From positions 1,335,828 through 1,399,827 of the forward strand of contig NZ_MQWB01000001.1 of assembly GCF_002257665.1 (NCBI RefSeq): 64,000 bases of DNA, read 5' to 3'. Origin of the DNA: Rubricoccus marinus (lineage in GTDB: Bacteria; Bacteroidota; Rhodothermia; Rhodothermales; Rubricoccaceae). Below are positions 8,201 to 16,288 of this stretch, piece by piece; within the stretch, counting starts at the first letter, position 1, and the number at the start of each line of letters is the position of its first letter. Position numbers and translations under genes: made by a program. Below the pieces are notes generated by a model. The model had not been told where the DNA came from, made no database searches, and was given only the letters and a program-made list of their open reading frames with translations.

Positions 8201-9288
8201 CACGCGTCGGGGCTAGAGGTGGCGCCAGAGGCGGAGGCGCCAGCGGCCTCTGGCGAGAGCGCGGGCGTGAATGTCGCGAGGTTCTCCGGGCGGCGCGGGT
8301 CGCTTTCGCGGTAGCGGCGGAGCTTGGAGAGCCCCTTCGCAGTCAGGATCGCGACCGTGAGCGAGGCGGCCGTCGTGAAGACGATGGCGAAGTAGACCTC
8401 GTTAATCTCGAGTCCGATCAGCGCGATGAGCAGGACCGGTGGCACGAGCTGGACCGAGGCCGTGTTCATCGCGAGCAGCATCGCCATCTCGTCGGTCGCG
8501 GTATCGCGCTCGGGGTTGAGCGTCTGCAACTCCTCCATCGCCTTGATGCCGAACGGCGTGGCCGCGTTGCCCAGCCCGAAGATGTTGGCCGCGAGGTTGA
8601 GCGCGATCATGCCCATCGCGGGGTGTCCGTCCGGAATACCGGGAAAGAGCGGCTTCAGGAGGGGCCGCACGAGCTTGACGAGCGCGTAAACGATGCCCGC
8701 CTGCTCGGCGATCTTCATCAGCCCGAGGAACAGCGCGAGGACGCCGATCAGTCCGAGCGCGATCTCGACCGCGACCTCGGCGAACTCCAGCGCCGCCGCC
8801 GAGATGGCACGCATCTTGGCAAAGCGCACGGGCGCGAAGGTGATCGTCGTGTTCAGCACCTCCACCCCGGCGGCTCCCAGCGAATCAGCCTCTGGCGCCG
8901 TGAGCTCCCCGCCCCCGAGCTCGCCCTGGAGCACCTGGTCGCGCGGGTTCGTCTCGTCGCGGATCGTCGCGAGAAGACCGGGCAGGTCGGCGTCGGCGGC
9001 GAAGCGGAGCTCGCGGCCTCCGGCCTCGGTCTGAAGCAGCGTGCCGGTGTAGGTCTCCTGGACCGCCAGAGGCGCATCGAGGCCGTAGAATGAGCCCAGC
9101 GCGGTCGAGTCCAGCCGGATCGTCGCAGGCTGACGCGGAGCGCCGGAGTCGTAGCCGCCGGGGAATTCCACCGCCAGTGGCACCGCCTGGCCGTTGCGGT
9201 ACGTGTCCCGCGTGAGGTCGCCCACGTCGGAGACGGTGGCGAAGAGCAGGCTGAGAACGATCAGACCTGCCCAGATGTAGTTGAGCAT
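8200..9288 (-). CDS. spmA: Nucleoside-recognition (Gate) domain membrane protein, SpmA type, with periplasmic insert
   Basis: A 362-residue membrane protein. The C-terminal two-thirds match SpmA: helices from about residue 170, then GMIALNLAANIFGLGNAATPFGIKAME and a segment ending MNTASVQLVPP. SpmA proteins are usually near 200 residues. This one keeps a first helix (1-20) but then carries roughly 130 polar residues (about 22-155), predicted outside the membrane, before the next helix. The last 30 residues are an Ala/Ser/Pro tail built from iterated repeats (SPEAAGASASGA). It is translationally coupled to spmB and the two products probably work as a pair. Confidence 0.85.
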   Translation of the reverse strand: MLNYIWAGLIVLSLLFATVSDVGDLTRDTYRNGQAVPLAVEFPGGYDSGAPRQPATIRLDSTALGSFYGLDAPLAVQETYTGTLLQTEAGGRELRFAADADLPGLLATIRDETNPRDQVLQGELGGGELTAPEADSLGAAGVEVLNTTITFAPVRFAKMRAISAAALEFAEVAVEIALGLIGVLALFLGLMKIAEQAGIVYALVKLVRPLLKPLFPGIPDGHPAMGMIALNLAANIFGLGNAATPFGIKAMEELQTLNPERDTATDEMAMLLAMNTASVQLVPPVLLIALIGLEINEVYFAIVFTTAASLTVAILTAKGLSKLRRYRESDPRRPENLATFTPALSPEAAGASASGATSSPDA

Positions 9289-9440
9289 GGGCGCGCCGGC
9301 GTGCGGCAGAGGGGCGCCCGAAGGTCGCAGCCGGTGCAGCGGAAGGCAACCGGGGAGATCCGGCCTCTGGCGCGTATGTCGTGCTCGCCGTGTCCGCGCG
9401 AAGGGCTGACCGCGATGACGCCAGAGGCGCCTTCAAGACC

Positions 9441-9472
9441 GCAGCCCGGCCACCATACGGCGACCGGGCTGC
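9441..9472. other. Inverted repeat between spmA and the 45-residue gene
   Basis: GCAGCCCGG (9441-9449) pairs perfectly with CCGGGCTGC (9464-9472) across a 14-base loop. It lies downstream of the 9541-9678 gene on the minus strand. There is no T-run, so termination is only a possibility. Confidence 0.35.
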
Positions 9473-9540
9473 AGGCCGGGGTGAAGCGGCCGTGCCTCTA
9501 GCGAGGCGGCAAGGGGGGAGGCGCTATCGGGCCTCTGGCG

Positions 9541-9678
9541 TCAGTCCGCGACGAGGACGATGGCGTCGGCGGTGTCCGGCTGCGCGCTCTGCGCCTGCTG
9601 CTCGGGCTCGCCGCTGGCGTTCAGGATAAGCGCGAGGGCGGCGATGGTAAGAAGGGTGGCGGAGACGAGGCGGGCCAT
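9541..9678 (-). CDS. Small secreted or membrane-anchored peptide (45 residues)
   Basis: A short minus-strand frame: MARLVSATLLTIAALALIL forms a classic positively charged signal or anchor helix, followed by about 25 polar residues rich in Glu, Gln, Ala and Asp, ending VLVAD. The stop is directly followed by a copy of the iterated repeat. No family was recognised. The N-terminus and codon usage match neighbouring genes, which supports a real gene, but its shortness leaves doubt. It is separated from spmA (start 9288) by 252 bases. Confidence 0.5.
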   Translation of the reverse strand: MARLVSATLLTIAALALILNASGEPEQQAQSAQPDTADAIVLVAD

Positions 9679-10012
9679 CGGGAGCGGTGTAGCGTGCGGA
9701 GGCCTCTTGCGGAGGCCGTTCCAGAAGAGTCTAGGTACCGCCCACTCCGTTAACGTGTCACGAAGACGAGACGTCAGAGGCCGTTGTTAACGCGATGCTT
9801 ACAGCCGGAAGCGCTTTCGGTCCCGTCCAGGTTTCAAGCTCCATATATCACGCATGCGTTGCGTACGACGCCGCCGCTGGTGCTGAGTGCGTCCACGACG
9901 CACAGCGATCCCGCAGACGAACCCCGGCGGTCTCCTAGCGTCGGGCATCGAACTCTGAGATCCCGTTGCTGATGTCTCCTGCGAGGCCAACAGCCCGAGC
10001 CAGGATGCGGGC
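9679..10012. other. 334-base gene-free stretch before the end of uvrC
   Basis: No credible reading frame. It is visibly less GC-rich than its surroundings and has no exact CCTCTGGCG copy, only variants (one CCTCTTGCG, one GTCAGAGGCC). GTTAAC occurs twice about 35 bases apart. Nothing else was recognised. Confidence 0.5.
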
Positions 10013-11896
10013 TCAGTCCGATCCTGCCGTCTCGCCAGAGGCTTCGGCGGCGTCCGCCTCTGGCGCGTCGTAGAACGCGCGGATCTTGCGCGCCGCTGCC
10101 GGCCCGGTAACGGCCGCGATCTCCGCCTCTGGCGCCTCGCGGACCGCCTTCGCGCTGCCGAGGACGGTGAGGAGCTTTTGGGTCGTCTTGGCGCCGACGC
10201 CGGGGATGTCCAGAAGCTCGCTGCGGAGGTCCTTGATGCGGCGCTGCTTGCGCTGGGCCGTGACGGCGAAGCGGTGCGCCTCGTCACGGCACCGCTGGAT
10301 CAGGCGGAGGCTGGACGACGTGCGCGGGATCATCGTGGAGACGCTATCGCCGGGGAAGAAGACCTCTTCCAGGCGCTTCGCGAGCCCCACGACGGGGAAC
10401 TTGCCGTAGACGTCCACGCGCTGGAGGCTGGCGACCGCGCTGGATAGCTGTCCCTTGCCACCGTCGATGATGACGAGGTCCGGCCACGGGCCGTTCTCCT
10501 CCAACAGGCGCGCGTAGCGGCGTTCCACCACCTCGCGCATGGACTGGAAGTCGTCGGGCTTGCCGTCTGGGACGGTTCGGATCTTGTAGGTGCGGTAGTC
10601 GCTCTTGCGCGGCTTGCCGTCCTGGAAGACCACGCAAGAGGCGACGGTCCCGGTCCCGCCGAGGTGCGAGATATCGAACGTCTCGATGCGTCGCGGCGGC
10701 TTTTTGAGCCGGAGGTCGCGCTGGAGGCTGAGCACGCTTTTCGGGATATAGTCCTCGTCGCGCTTCTCCTTCTGGCGCAGCCACTCACCCAGGAGCAGCT
10801 CCGCGTTGGCCTCCACCATGCGCAAGAGGCTGGCTTTCTCGCCGCGCTGAGGGGTGTGAACCGGCACCTTCTTGCCGCGGCCCTCCGCCAAGAGCTGCGT
10901 GACGGCCTCTGGCGCGTCCATCGCGACCGAGAGGTACACCTCGTCCGGGAAAAACGTGGCCTGCGCGTAGTGCGCCTCCACGAGCCGCTGCATCAGCTCC
11001 TCGTCCGGCACGTCGTCAACGGGGCGGAGGATCTTGTGCTGGCGGCCAAGGATCTTGCCCTCGCGGACCTTGAAGAGCACGCCCACGCCGACGTTTTCCT
11101 CGCGGTTGACGCAGACGGCGAACAGATCGCGGTCGATCTCCTGATCGCTCACGATTTTCTGCTTTTTGCTGTACTTCGTGAGCGCCGCCACACGGTCGCG
11201 GTAGGTGGCGGCTTCTTCGAACTCCTTCTCGCTCGCGAGGCGCATCATCTCATCCTTGAGCAGCGCCACCAACTCGTCGGTCTTGCCGTTGAGCAGGTGC
11301 TTGATCTGCTCGATGGAGGACGCGTAGTGCTCGGGCGTCTCGTAGCCCACGCACGGGCCGGCGCACTTCTGAATGTGGTAGTCCAGGCAGACGGAGTACT
11401 TGCCGGCCTCAATCGCCTTCGGGTTGAGCGGAAGCGAGCAGGAGCGGAGCTTGAAGAGGTCCTTGATCGTGGCCAACACGTGCCGCATCGCCTTGGCGTC
11501 CGTGTACGGGCCGAAGTAGAGCGAGCCGTCCTTGCGCACGTTGCGCGTGGGGAACACGCGGGGGAAGCGCTCCTTCTTGATGCAGATGTACGGGTACGTC
11601 TTGTCGTCCTTGAGCAGGACGTTGTAGCGCGGCTGGAGCTCTTTGATGAGGTTGTTCTCCAGGATCAGCGCCTCGGCCTCGGTATCGGTCACGATGACTT
11701 CCACGTCCACGATCTTCTGCACGAGCGCCGTGATGCGGGCCTCTCGCGGCCGGCCGGTCTGGAAGTACGAACGGACGCGGTTGCGAAGGTTCTTGGCCTT
11801 GCCGACGTACAGCACGGTCCCCTCGGCGTCTTTGTGCTGGTAGACGCCGGAGGTCGTCGGGAGGTGCTTGATCTTGTCGGCGAGCGCGTCGTTCAT
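10013..11896 (-). CDS. uvrC: Excinuclease ABC subunit C
   Basis: A 627-residue UvrC, the dual-incision nuclease of nucleotide excision repair acting with UvrA and UvrB. Domains in order: GIY-YIG nuclease (about 12-95, with GVYQHKD, LYVGKAKNLRNRV and the metal-binding Glu in EAEALILENNLIK), a Cys-rich linker (CSLPLN and CLDYHIQKCAGPC), the UvrB-binding UVR helix hairpin (around 205-240), the RNase H-like nuclease (DISHLGGTGTVAS, VIIDGGKGQL, then DEAHRFA), and helix-hairpin-helix DIPGVGAKTTQKLL near 570. The last 25 residues are an acidic Ala-rich tail made of repeat copies. The ATG at 11896 places the GIY motif at its usual position; an upstream in-frame ATG would add 61 unrelated residues. 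Confidence 0.95.
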   Translation of the reverse strand: MNDALADKIKHLPTTSGVYQHKDAEGTVLYVGKAKNLRNRVRSYFQTGRPREARITALVQKIVDVEVIVTDTEAEALILENNLIKELQPRYNVLLKDDKTYPYICIKKERFPRVFPTRNVRKDGSLYFGPYTDAKAMRHVLATIKDLFKLRSCSLPLNPKAIEAGKYSVCLDYHIQKCAGPCVGYETPEHYASSIEQIKHLLNGKTDELVALLKDEMMRLASEKEFEEAATYRDRVAALTKYSKKQKIVSDQEIDRDLFAVCVNREENVGVGVLFKVREGKILGRQHKILRPVDDVPDEELMQRLVEAHYAQATFFPDEVYLSVAMDAPEAVTQLLAEGRGKKVPVHTPQRGEKASLLRMVEANAELLLGEWLRQKEKRDEDYIPKSVLSLQRDLRLKKPPRRIETFDISHLGGTGTVASCVVFQDGKPRKSDYRTYKIRTVPDGKPDDFQSMREVVERRYARLLEENGPWPDLVIIDGGKGQLSSAVASLQRVDVYGKFPVVGLAKRLEEVFFPGDSVSTMIPRTSSSLRLIQRCRDEAHRFAVTAQRKQRRIKDLRSELLDIPGVGAKTTQKLLTVLGSAKAVREAPEAEIAAVTGPAAARKIRAFYDAPEADAAEASGETAGSD

Positions 11897-12086
11897 GTGG
11901 GGGCAGCGCGGGGGGAGGTGGCCTCTGGCGGTGGCGCCAGAGGCGGGTGTACGCCGACCGGCCAACCTCGTGCCCGGCGGTGACGGGGATGTGTCAGGCG
12001 CATGTTCCTGTCCTGGTACGCGTTCATCGTGGGGATGAAATGCGTACAGAACATCACGATGTAAACGCTGGGGATGCACGTACGTT

Positions 12087-12114
12087 TATGCGCCTCTAGC
12101 GCTAGAGGCGCATA
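12087..12114. repeat. 28-base perfect palindrome containing CCTCTAGC/GCTAGAGG
   Basis: Arm TATGCGCCTCTAGC (12087-12100) meets its exact complement (12101-12114) with no spacer. The centre is the iterated-repeat pair with TGG changed symmetrically to TAG in both arms. It lies 70 bases upstream of the outer-membrane protein start, in the divergent gap with uvrC. It could be an operator for a dimeric regulator or a terminator-like hairpin. Confidence 0.55.
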
Positions 12115-12184
12115 CGAGACCGACCGAGTGGGCCGTATGGGAACACATGCTGGGAACGCTCCTGGCCACAAACCCTCTCTAGAT

Positions 12185-12856
12185 ATGCGTCTCTCTTTTG
12201 CTGTTGCCATCCCGCTTTTGCTCGCGTCGGTGGCGAGCGCTCAAAGCCCTCTGGCCGACACCACCCGCTACTACGTTAGCCCTGTGTTTGGCTACGGGTA
12301 CTCCAGCAGCGGTGGCTCTGCCGTGATCGGTGGGCTTGAAGCTGGCGTTCGCCTCTCCGATCACGTCGACGTAGGGTTCCGCGCGTTCGGCGGCGACAAT
12401 GGGTTCAACGGCACCTCGCCCGTTCTGGCGCTCGGGCCCCGCGTCGGGCTCTCGGCACCCGTCGGACCGTTTGAAGGGTATCTGGGGACGAGCGTGACGG
12501 GCGTCTTCGCCGATGGCATCGCAGACGATTCGTTTGGGCTCCAGTCGGTCGGTCTGAACTCCGAGGCGACGCTTGGCTACTCCGTCAGCCTCGGGCGGAC
12601 GTTTTCCATCACGCCGACCGTCGGCGCGTACGGCTCCGTCTGCTCGGCGCGCGAGCCGAGCCCGAACCCCAACGCGCAGTGCGCCGAGGTAGGCGCCCTC
12701 GTGGGAGTGGATCTCAACTTCAAGGCCTTTGGCACCGACGTTTCGATTCCTCTCATGATCCCGATCCGCCTCGGCGGCAACATGGGCGATGCCGGGACGG
12801 GCGTGTTCGGCCTCCAGTCCGTCCCCGCTACGGCGGGCATCCGCGTCCGCTTCTAG
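12185..12856 (+). CDS. Outer-membrane beta-barrel protein (unknown family)
   Basis: A 223-residue exported protein. Residues 1-19 are a signal peptide (MRLSFAVAIPLLLASVASA, probable cleavage after ASA). The rest alternates short Gly-rich turns with amphipathic strands and ends in GIRVRF, the aromatic C-terminal strand used for Bam-dependent insertion. The size fits an eight-strand barrel. Two cysteines (CSAREPSPNPNAQC) could form a disulfide in one loop. No named family was recognised. The start was chosen for the signal peptide; an upstream ATG would bury it. It stands alone between uvrC and a convergent acetyltransferase. Confidence 0.7.
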   Translation: MRLSFAVAIPLLLASVASAQSPLADTTRYYVSPVFGYGYSSSGGSAVIGGLEAGVRLSDHVDVGFRAFGGDNGFNGTSPVLALGPRVGLSAPVGPFEGYLGTSVTGVFADGIADDSFGLQSVGLNSEATLGYSVSLGRTFSITPTVGAYGSVCSAREPSPNPNAQCAEVGALVGVDLNFKAFGTDVSIPLMIPIRLGGNMGDAGTGVFGLQSVPATAGIRVRF

Positions 12857-12910
12857 CACGCAGCTTGCATGCCTCTGGCGGTCTCTTCCAGACCGACCTC
12901 GCCTCTGGCG

Positions 12911-13531
12911 TCACGCGCCGCCAGAGGCGGGATCTCGCCAGAGGCCCCAATGCGTCGGCCCACAATCGGGAAGCGGGATCTCGTGTGTGACGCGGAAGCC
13001 GTGGCGCTCGTAAAACGCGACGTTGGTCTCGGTCCCGGTTTCCAAGTAGCACGCGACGCCCTCACGGTCGGCGCGGTCCGTGCCCTCGCGGAGCAGGGCC
13101 GAGCCGACGCCCTGGCCCTGCGCCTCTGGCGCGACGGCGAGGAGGCCGAGGTAGTAAAACCACATGTTCTCTGGAAAGGCGGCGTCGAAGGCATCGTAAG
13201 CACGGAGGACGCGCGCGAGGTCCTGGAGACCTGCCGCGCGGCGGAGGGCGGGGAGACACGCGCGCTCCGCCCTATCCAGCGCCCCCATGGCCTCTGGCGG
13301 AAGCCACAGCGCGATGCCGCTCATCTCGCCAGAGGCTCCGTCGATGGCAGCGACCGGGCGCCCGTGTGGGAGGTAGATGCGCCGGATGTACGCGGCGTGC
13401 TCGGTCGCGAAGCGCCTCTGGCGCGAGGCTTCGTCGGGGTAAAGGTAGGCGAAGAGCGGATCGCTGGAAAACGCGCGCGCGGCGAGGCGCGCGGCGCCAG
13501 AGGCCTCGGCGCGGCGGAGGGGGCGGATCAT
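12911..13531 (-). CDS. GNAT-family N-acetyltransferase
   Basis: A 206-residue acetyl-CoA-dependent acyltransferase. The acetyl-CoA loop is GLLAVAPEAQGQGVGSALL, with the R/Q-x-x-G-x-G/A pattern in AQGQGVGS, followed by YLETGTETNVAFYERHGFR, the usual motif B region. The acceptor is unknown. Its ATG overlaps the stop of the upstream lipoprotein by four bases (ATGA), so it is the last gene of a three-gene unit with the lipoprotein and the epimerase/hydrolase fusion. It contains several repeat copies, including both ends of the protein. Confidence 0.8.
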   Translation of the reverse strand: MIRPLRRAEASGAARLAARAFSSDPLFAYLYPDEASRQRRFATEHAAYIRRIYLPHGRPVAAIDGASGEMSGIALWLPPEAMGALDRAERACLPALRRAAGLQDLARVLRAYDAFDAAFPENMWFYYLGLLAVAPEAQGQGVGSALLREGTDRADREGVACYLETGTETNVAFYERHGFRVTHEIPLPDCGPTHWGLWRDPASGGA

Positions 13532-14046
13532 GGCGTAGCGGCGCCCGGCACGTCGGTCATGCCGAGAAGGTGGTAGGTCACGCCATCGCCCTCGCGGCGT
13601 ACCTCGACGCTTGCGACAACGCGTTGGAAGGCGCGGAGCGTTTCGTAGGACGCGGGAGGCATCTCGAACCACGCGAGGGTCTGTGCGGCGTACGGCTCTA
13701 TCCACGCTCGTAGCACGATGCGGTCCGGCCAGCACGGCTCACACTGTAGGCCAGGCTCGCACGGCGGGCACAACTCGTAGCCCGCGACATCCGCGACCAC
13801 GTTGGCGCGCAACGTATCGCCAGAGGCCACGACCGCACCGAGCCTCTGGCGGGGGAGGGGCAGCGTATCCGGGAGCACCAGTCGCGGTGTGTCCTGAGGC
13901 ACCTCACCGATCCATTCCGGGTGGACCGTTCCGTCGGTGAGGAGTGGCGTGAAATAGGAAGGTGCGGTGGCCGGCCAGGCCTTTGAGGGAGCGGGCGGGG
14001 AGGCGCACCCTGCGAGCACGGTCAGGGTCAGGAGAAACCCTTTCAT
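13528..14046 (-). CDS. Putative lipoprotein, unknown function
   Basis: A 172-residue protein starting MKGFLLTLTVLAGCASPP, a signal peptide with lipobox LAGC, so it is probably lipidated and exported. The body is short strands with a Cys cluster (CPPCEPGLQCEPC) that may bind metal or form disulfides. No family was recognised. Its start overlaps the stop of the upstream fusion gene by four bases and its stop overlaps the next start, so all three genes are coupled. Confidence 0.65.
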   Translation of the reverse strand: MKGFLLTLTVLAGCASPPAPSKAWPATAPSYFTPLLTDGTVHPEWIGEVPQDTPRLVLPDTLPLPRQRLGAVVASGDTLRANVVADVAGYELCPPCEPGLQCEPCWPDRIVLRAWIEPYAAQTLAWFEMPPASYETLRAFQRVVASVEVRREGDGVTYHLLGMTDVPGAATP

Positions 14047-15182
14047 TGTGAGAGGAGGTGAGCCGCGACTGTCCGTGCGAACGCGTCCGCGTCCAGCGTG
14101 GAGAGGGCGTGCTCGGCGCCCGGGATCACCCACAGGTGTGCGTCCCCAAGCGCGCGCGCGAGGTGCAGAGCGTGCTCTACCTCGAACAAACCGTCGCGGT
14201 CGCCGATGCTGACGAGCGCCGGGGCCGTGATCGCCCCGAGCGCGTCGTCGTCGATCCAGTCATGGGGGAGCCCTTCGGAAAACGCGACCATCCGCTCGAC
14301 GGCGTCGCGCCAGAGGCCGCCGTGCGAGGCCGCCATGTGCGCCTCGACGCCTGCAGGCATGTCGGTCAGGCCCGCGGTCATGCGCGCCACCTCGCGCTCG
14401 GTCCACTGCGTGTTCGTCGCGTGCAGCGCGAGCCGCGAGACCGGCCTCTGGCGCGCGACCTCCAGCGCCACGCCCGCACCCAGCGAGTAGCCAAACAGCC
14501 GCACGTCTTCTAGCTTGAGGTAGTCCAGCGCGGCGATCACGCCAGAGGCGAACCGCGCCCACGTCATCGGCTCGGGGTCCAGGCTCGCGCCGTGTCCGGG
14601 CAGGTCCAGGGCGATCACGCGGAAGTGCTCGGCCCAGACGGGCGCGAAGCGGCCGAGTTGATCCGCCGTCCCCATCGCGCCGTGCAGCGCGACGAGTGGC
14701 GGGGCCTCTGGCGAGCCCACCGTCCAGCCGTGCATCTCGCGGTCTTCCCATGGAATCGCCAGAGGCCTCGGCACGTCGGGCGTGGAGGCGCAGAGCTCGA
14801 CGAGTACGCCGGCGGTGTCCTTAGGGTGCAGGAACACGATGCGCTTGCCGTCGGCCCCGGGCTGCGGCGTGTCGCTCAGGAGGCGGATGCCGAGACCGCT
14901 CACGCGTGCCATCTCGACCTCCAGATCGTCCACCTCGAACGCGATGTGGTGGAGCCCCGGGCCTCTGGCGCTGAGGAACTTCGCGATGGGCGAGCCCTCG
15001 GCGACGGATTCCAGGAGTTCGAGCTTGGGAGCGGCGCCCGCTTCGCCTCCGTCGCCGAAGAAGATCGTCCGGACGCCCTGCGTGCCGACGACTTCCGTCT
15101 TGTACGGCGCGGCGCCGAGGAGACGTTCAAAAAGGGCGGAGGCGGCGCTATCGGCGGCGATGCCGAGGTGGTCGAGAGTCAT
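14043..15182 (-). CDS. Methylmalonyl-CoA epimerase fused to an alpha/beta-hydrolase
   Basis: A 379-residue two-domain protein. Residues 1-135 are a VOC/glyoxalase-fold methylmalonyl-CoA epimerase: LDHLGIA (metal His5), GLHHIAFEVDD (His79) and VLVELCA (Glu129) supply metal ligands, and the length equals a whole stand-alone epimerase. Residues 150-379 are an alpha/beta-hydrolase with oxyanion loop HGAMG (167-171), nucleophile elbow GYSLG (Ser233), an acid in GDRDG (about 328-330) and GAEHAL (His358). Both active sites look intact. The frame is continuous through a short Pro-rich linker, so it is a true fusion in this sequence. The epimerase acts in propionyl-CoA to succinyl-CoA metabolism; a thioesterase or esterase role for the second half is inference. 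Confidence 0.85.
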   Translation of the reverse strand: MTLDHLGIAADSAASALFERLLGAAPYKTEVVGTQGVRTIFFGDGGEAGAAPKLELLESVAEGSPIAKFLSARGPGLHHIAFEVDDLEVEMARVSGLGIRLLSDTPQPGADGKRIVFLHPKDTAGVLVELCASTPDVPRPLAIPWEDREMHGWTVGSPEAPPLVALHGAMGTADQLGRFAPVWAEHFRVIALDLPGHGASLDPEPMTWARFASGVIAALDYLKLEDVRLFGYSLGAGVALEVARQRPVSRLALHATNTQWTEREVARMTAGLTDMPAGVEAHMAASHGGLWRDAVERMVAFSEGLPHDWIDDDALGAITAPALVSIGDRDGLFEVEHALHLARALGDAHLWVIPGAEHALSTLDADAFARTVAAHLLSQ

Positions 15183-15232
15183 GGAGGGGCAGGGGGTGAG
15201 AAACCCGAGGCGGCGGGGCGGGTGGAAGCGGC

Positions 15233-16219
15233 ATGCTACTTCACGCCGGCCACGCCCACGACCCTGAGACGCCTCTGGCGGAGCACGAGACCTCGCCAGA
15301 GGCCGAGCGCGCGCAAGTGTGGGCCATGCGGGCGTCGCTGGCTGTCGCGGTCGTGATGCTCGTCGGGAAGATCTGGGCGTACGTGCTCACGGGCTCCACG
15401 GCGATCCTCTCGGACGCGCTCGAATCCGTGATCCACCTCGCGGCGACGGCCGTGGCGGGCTTTAGCTTGTGGTACGCGCGGCAGCCTGCCGACCGGAAGC
15501 ATCCGTACGGGCACGGCAAGATCGCGTACTTCTCATCGGGCGCCGAGGGCGCGCTCATCATGGTGGCTGGCCTCGCGATCGCGTGGGAAGCCGTGGGGGC
15601 GCTTATCGCTGGGCCGGAGCTCTCGAACCTGGGCGCGGGGCTCCTCATCACGGGCGTGCTGGGCGCGATCAACCTCGTGCTCGGCCTCTACCTCATTCGC
15701 ACGGGCAAGCGCACCAACGCGCTGGTCCTGGTCGCCAACGGGCACCACGTGCTGACCGATATGTGGACGAGCCTGGGCGTGCTCGTTGGCGTCGCGCTCG
15801 TGCTCGTGACGGATATCGAATGGCTGGACCCATTGGTCGCGTTGGCGATGGGGCTCAACATTTTGTGGACCTCGGCTCGGCTTATGCGCGAGTCCGCCAG
15901 AGGCCTGATGGACACCGCCGACGAGGCCGAGACTGCGCGCGTGCTGGACCTCCTCGCAGCCTCTGGCGAGATCGACGGGTATCACCACGTCCGCCACCGC
16001 CGCGTCAACGACCGCGTGTTCTTGGAGCAGCACCTGCTCTTCGACGACGACCTCTCGCTGGAGGAGGCGCACCGGCGCGCGTCCACCGTGGAGGCGCGGC
16101 AGCGGGCGCTGTTCCCCGAGAGCCGCGTGCAGATCACGAGCCACTTGGAGCCCGCCAGCCACGAGCACGCGGACGGCGTGCCGCACGACGCCGTCGTGGA
16201 CGGCCTCGCGCAGGACTAG
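15233..16219 (+). CDS. Cation diffusion facilitator (Zn/Fe/Mn efflux) transporter
   Basis: A 328-residue CDF protein exporting divalent metal in exchange for protons. Six helices can be placed between residues 30 and 215. Metal-site residues are seen in SDALESVIH (helix 2) and HHVLTDMWTS (helix 5), and RKHPYGHGK is the conserved loop. The C-terminal cytoplasmic domain (about 225-300) has the YHHVRHRRVNDRVFLEQHLLFDDDLSLEEAH pattern of CDF dimerisation domains, so the protein is complete. An N-terminal His-rich stretch (HAGHAHDP) may pre-bind metal. It is divergent from the epimerase fusion, with only 50 bases between starts. Confidence 0.88.
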   Translation: MLLHAGHAHDPETPLAEHETSPEAERAQVWAMRASLAVAVVMLVGKIWAYVLTGSTAILSDALESVIHLAATAVAGFSLWYARQPADRKHPYGHGKIAYFSSGAEGALIMVAGLAIAWEAVGALIAGPELSNLGAGLLITGVLGAINLVLGLYLIRTGKRTNALVLVANGHHVLTDMWTSLGVLVGVALVLVTDIEWLDPLVALAMGLNILWTSARLMRESARGLMDTADEAETARVLDLLAASGEIDGYHHVRHRRVNDRVFLEQHLLFDDDLSLEEAHRRASTVEARQRALFPESRVQITSHLEPASHEHADGVPHDAVVDGLAQD

Positions 16220-16258
16220 CCTCTGGCGCCAGCGGCGGCTCCTCGGCGGCGGCGTCGG

Positions 16259-16268
16259 TAGCTTCCCG
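16259..16268 (+). promoter_or_regulatory. TAGCTT box ahead of the CoA-disulfide-reductase-like gene
   Basis: TAGCTTCCCG lies 20 bases before the ATG at 16289. It matches the recurring decamer. Confidence 0.45.
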
Positions 16269-16288
16269 ACCCTCCACTACGTACACAT

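Noticed and set aside
7658-9288. SpmA/SpmB as evidence of sporulation
   Set aside because: The family is widespread in non-spore-formers and no other sporulation gene is present.
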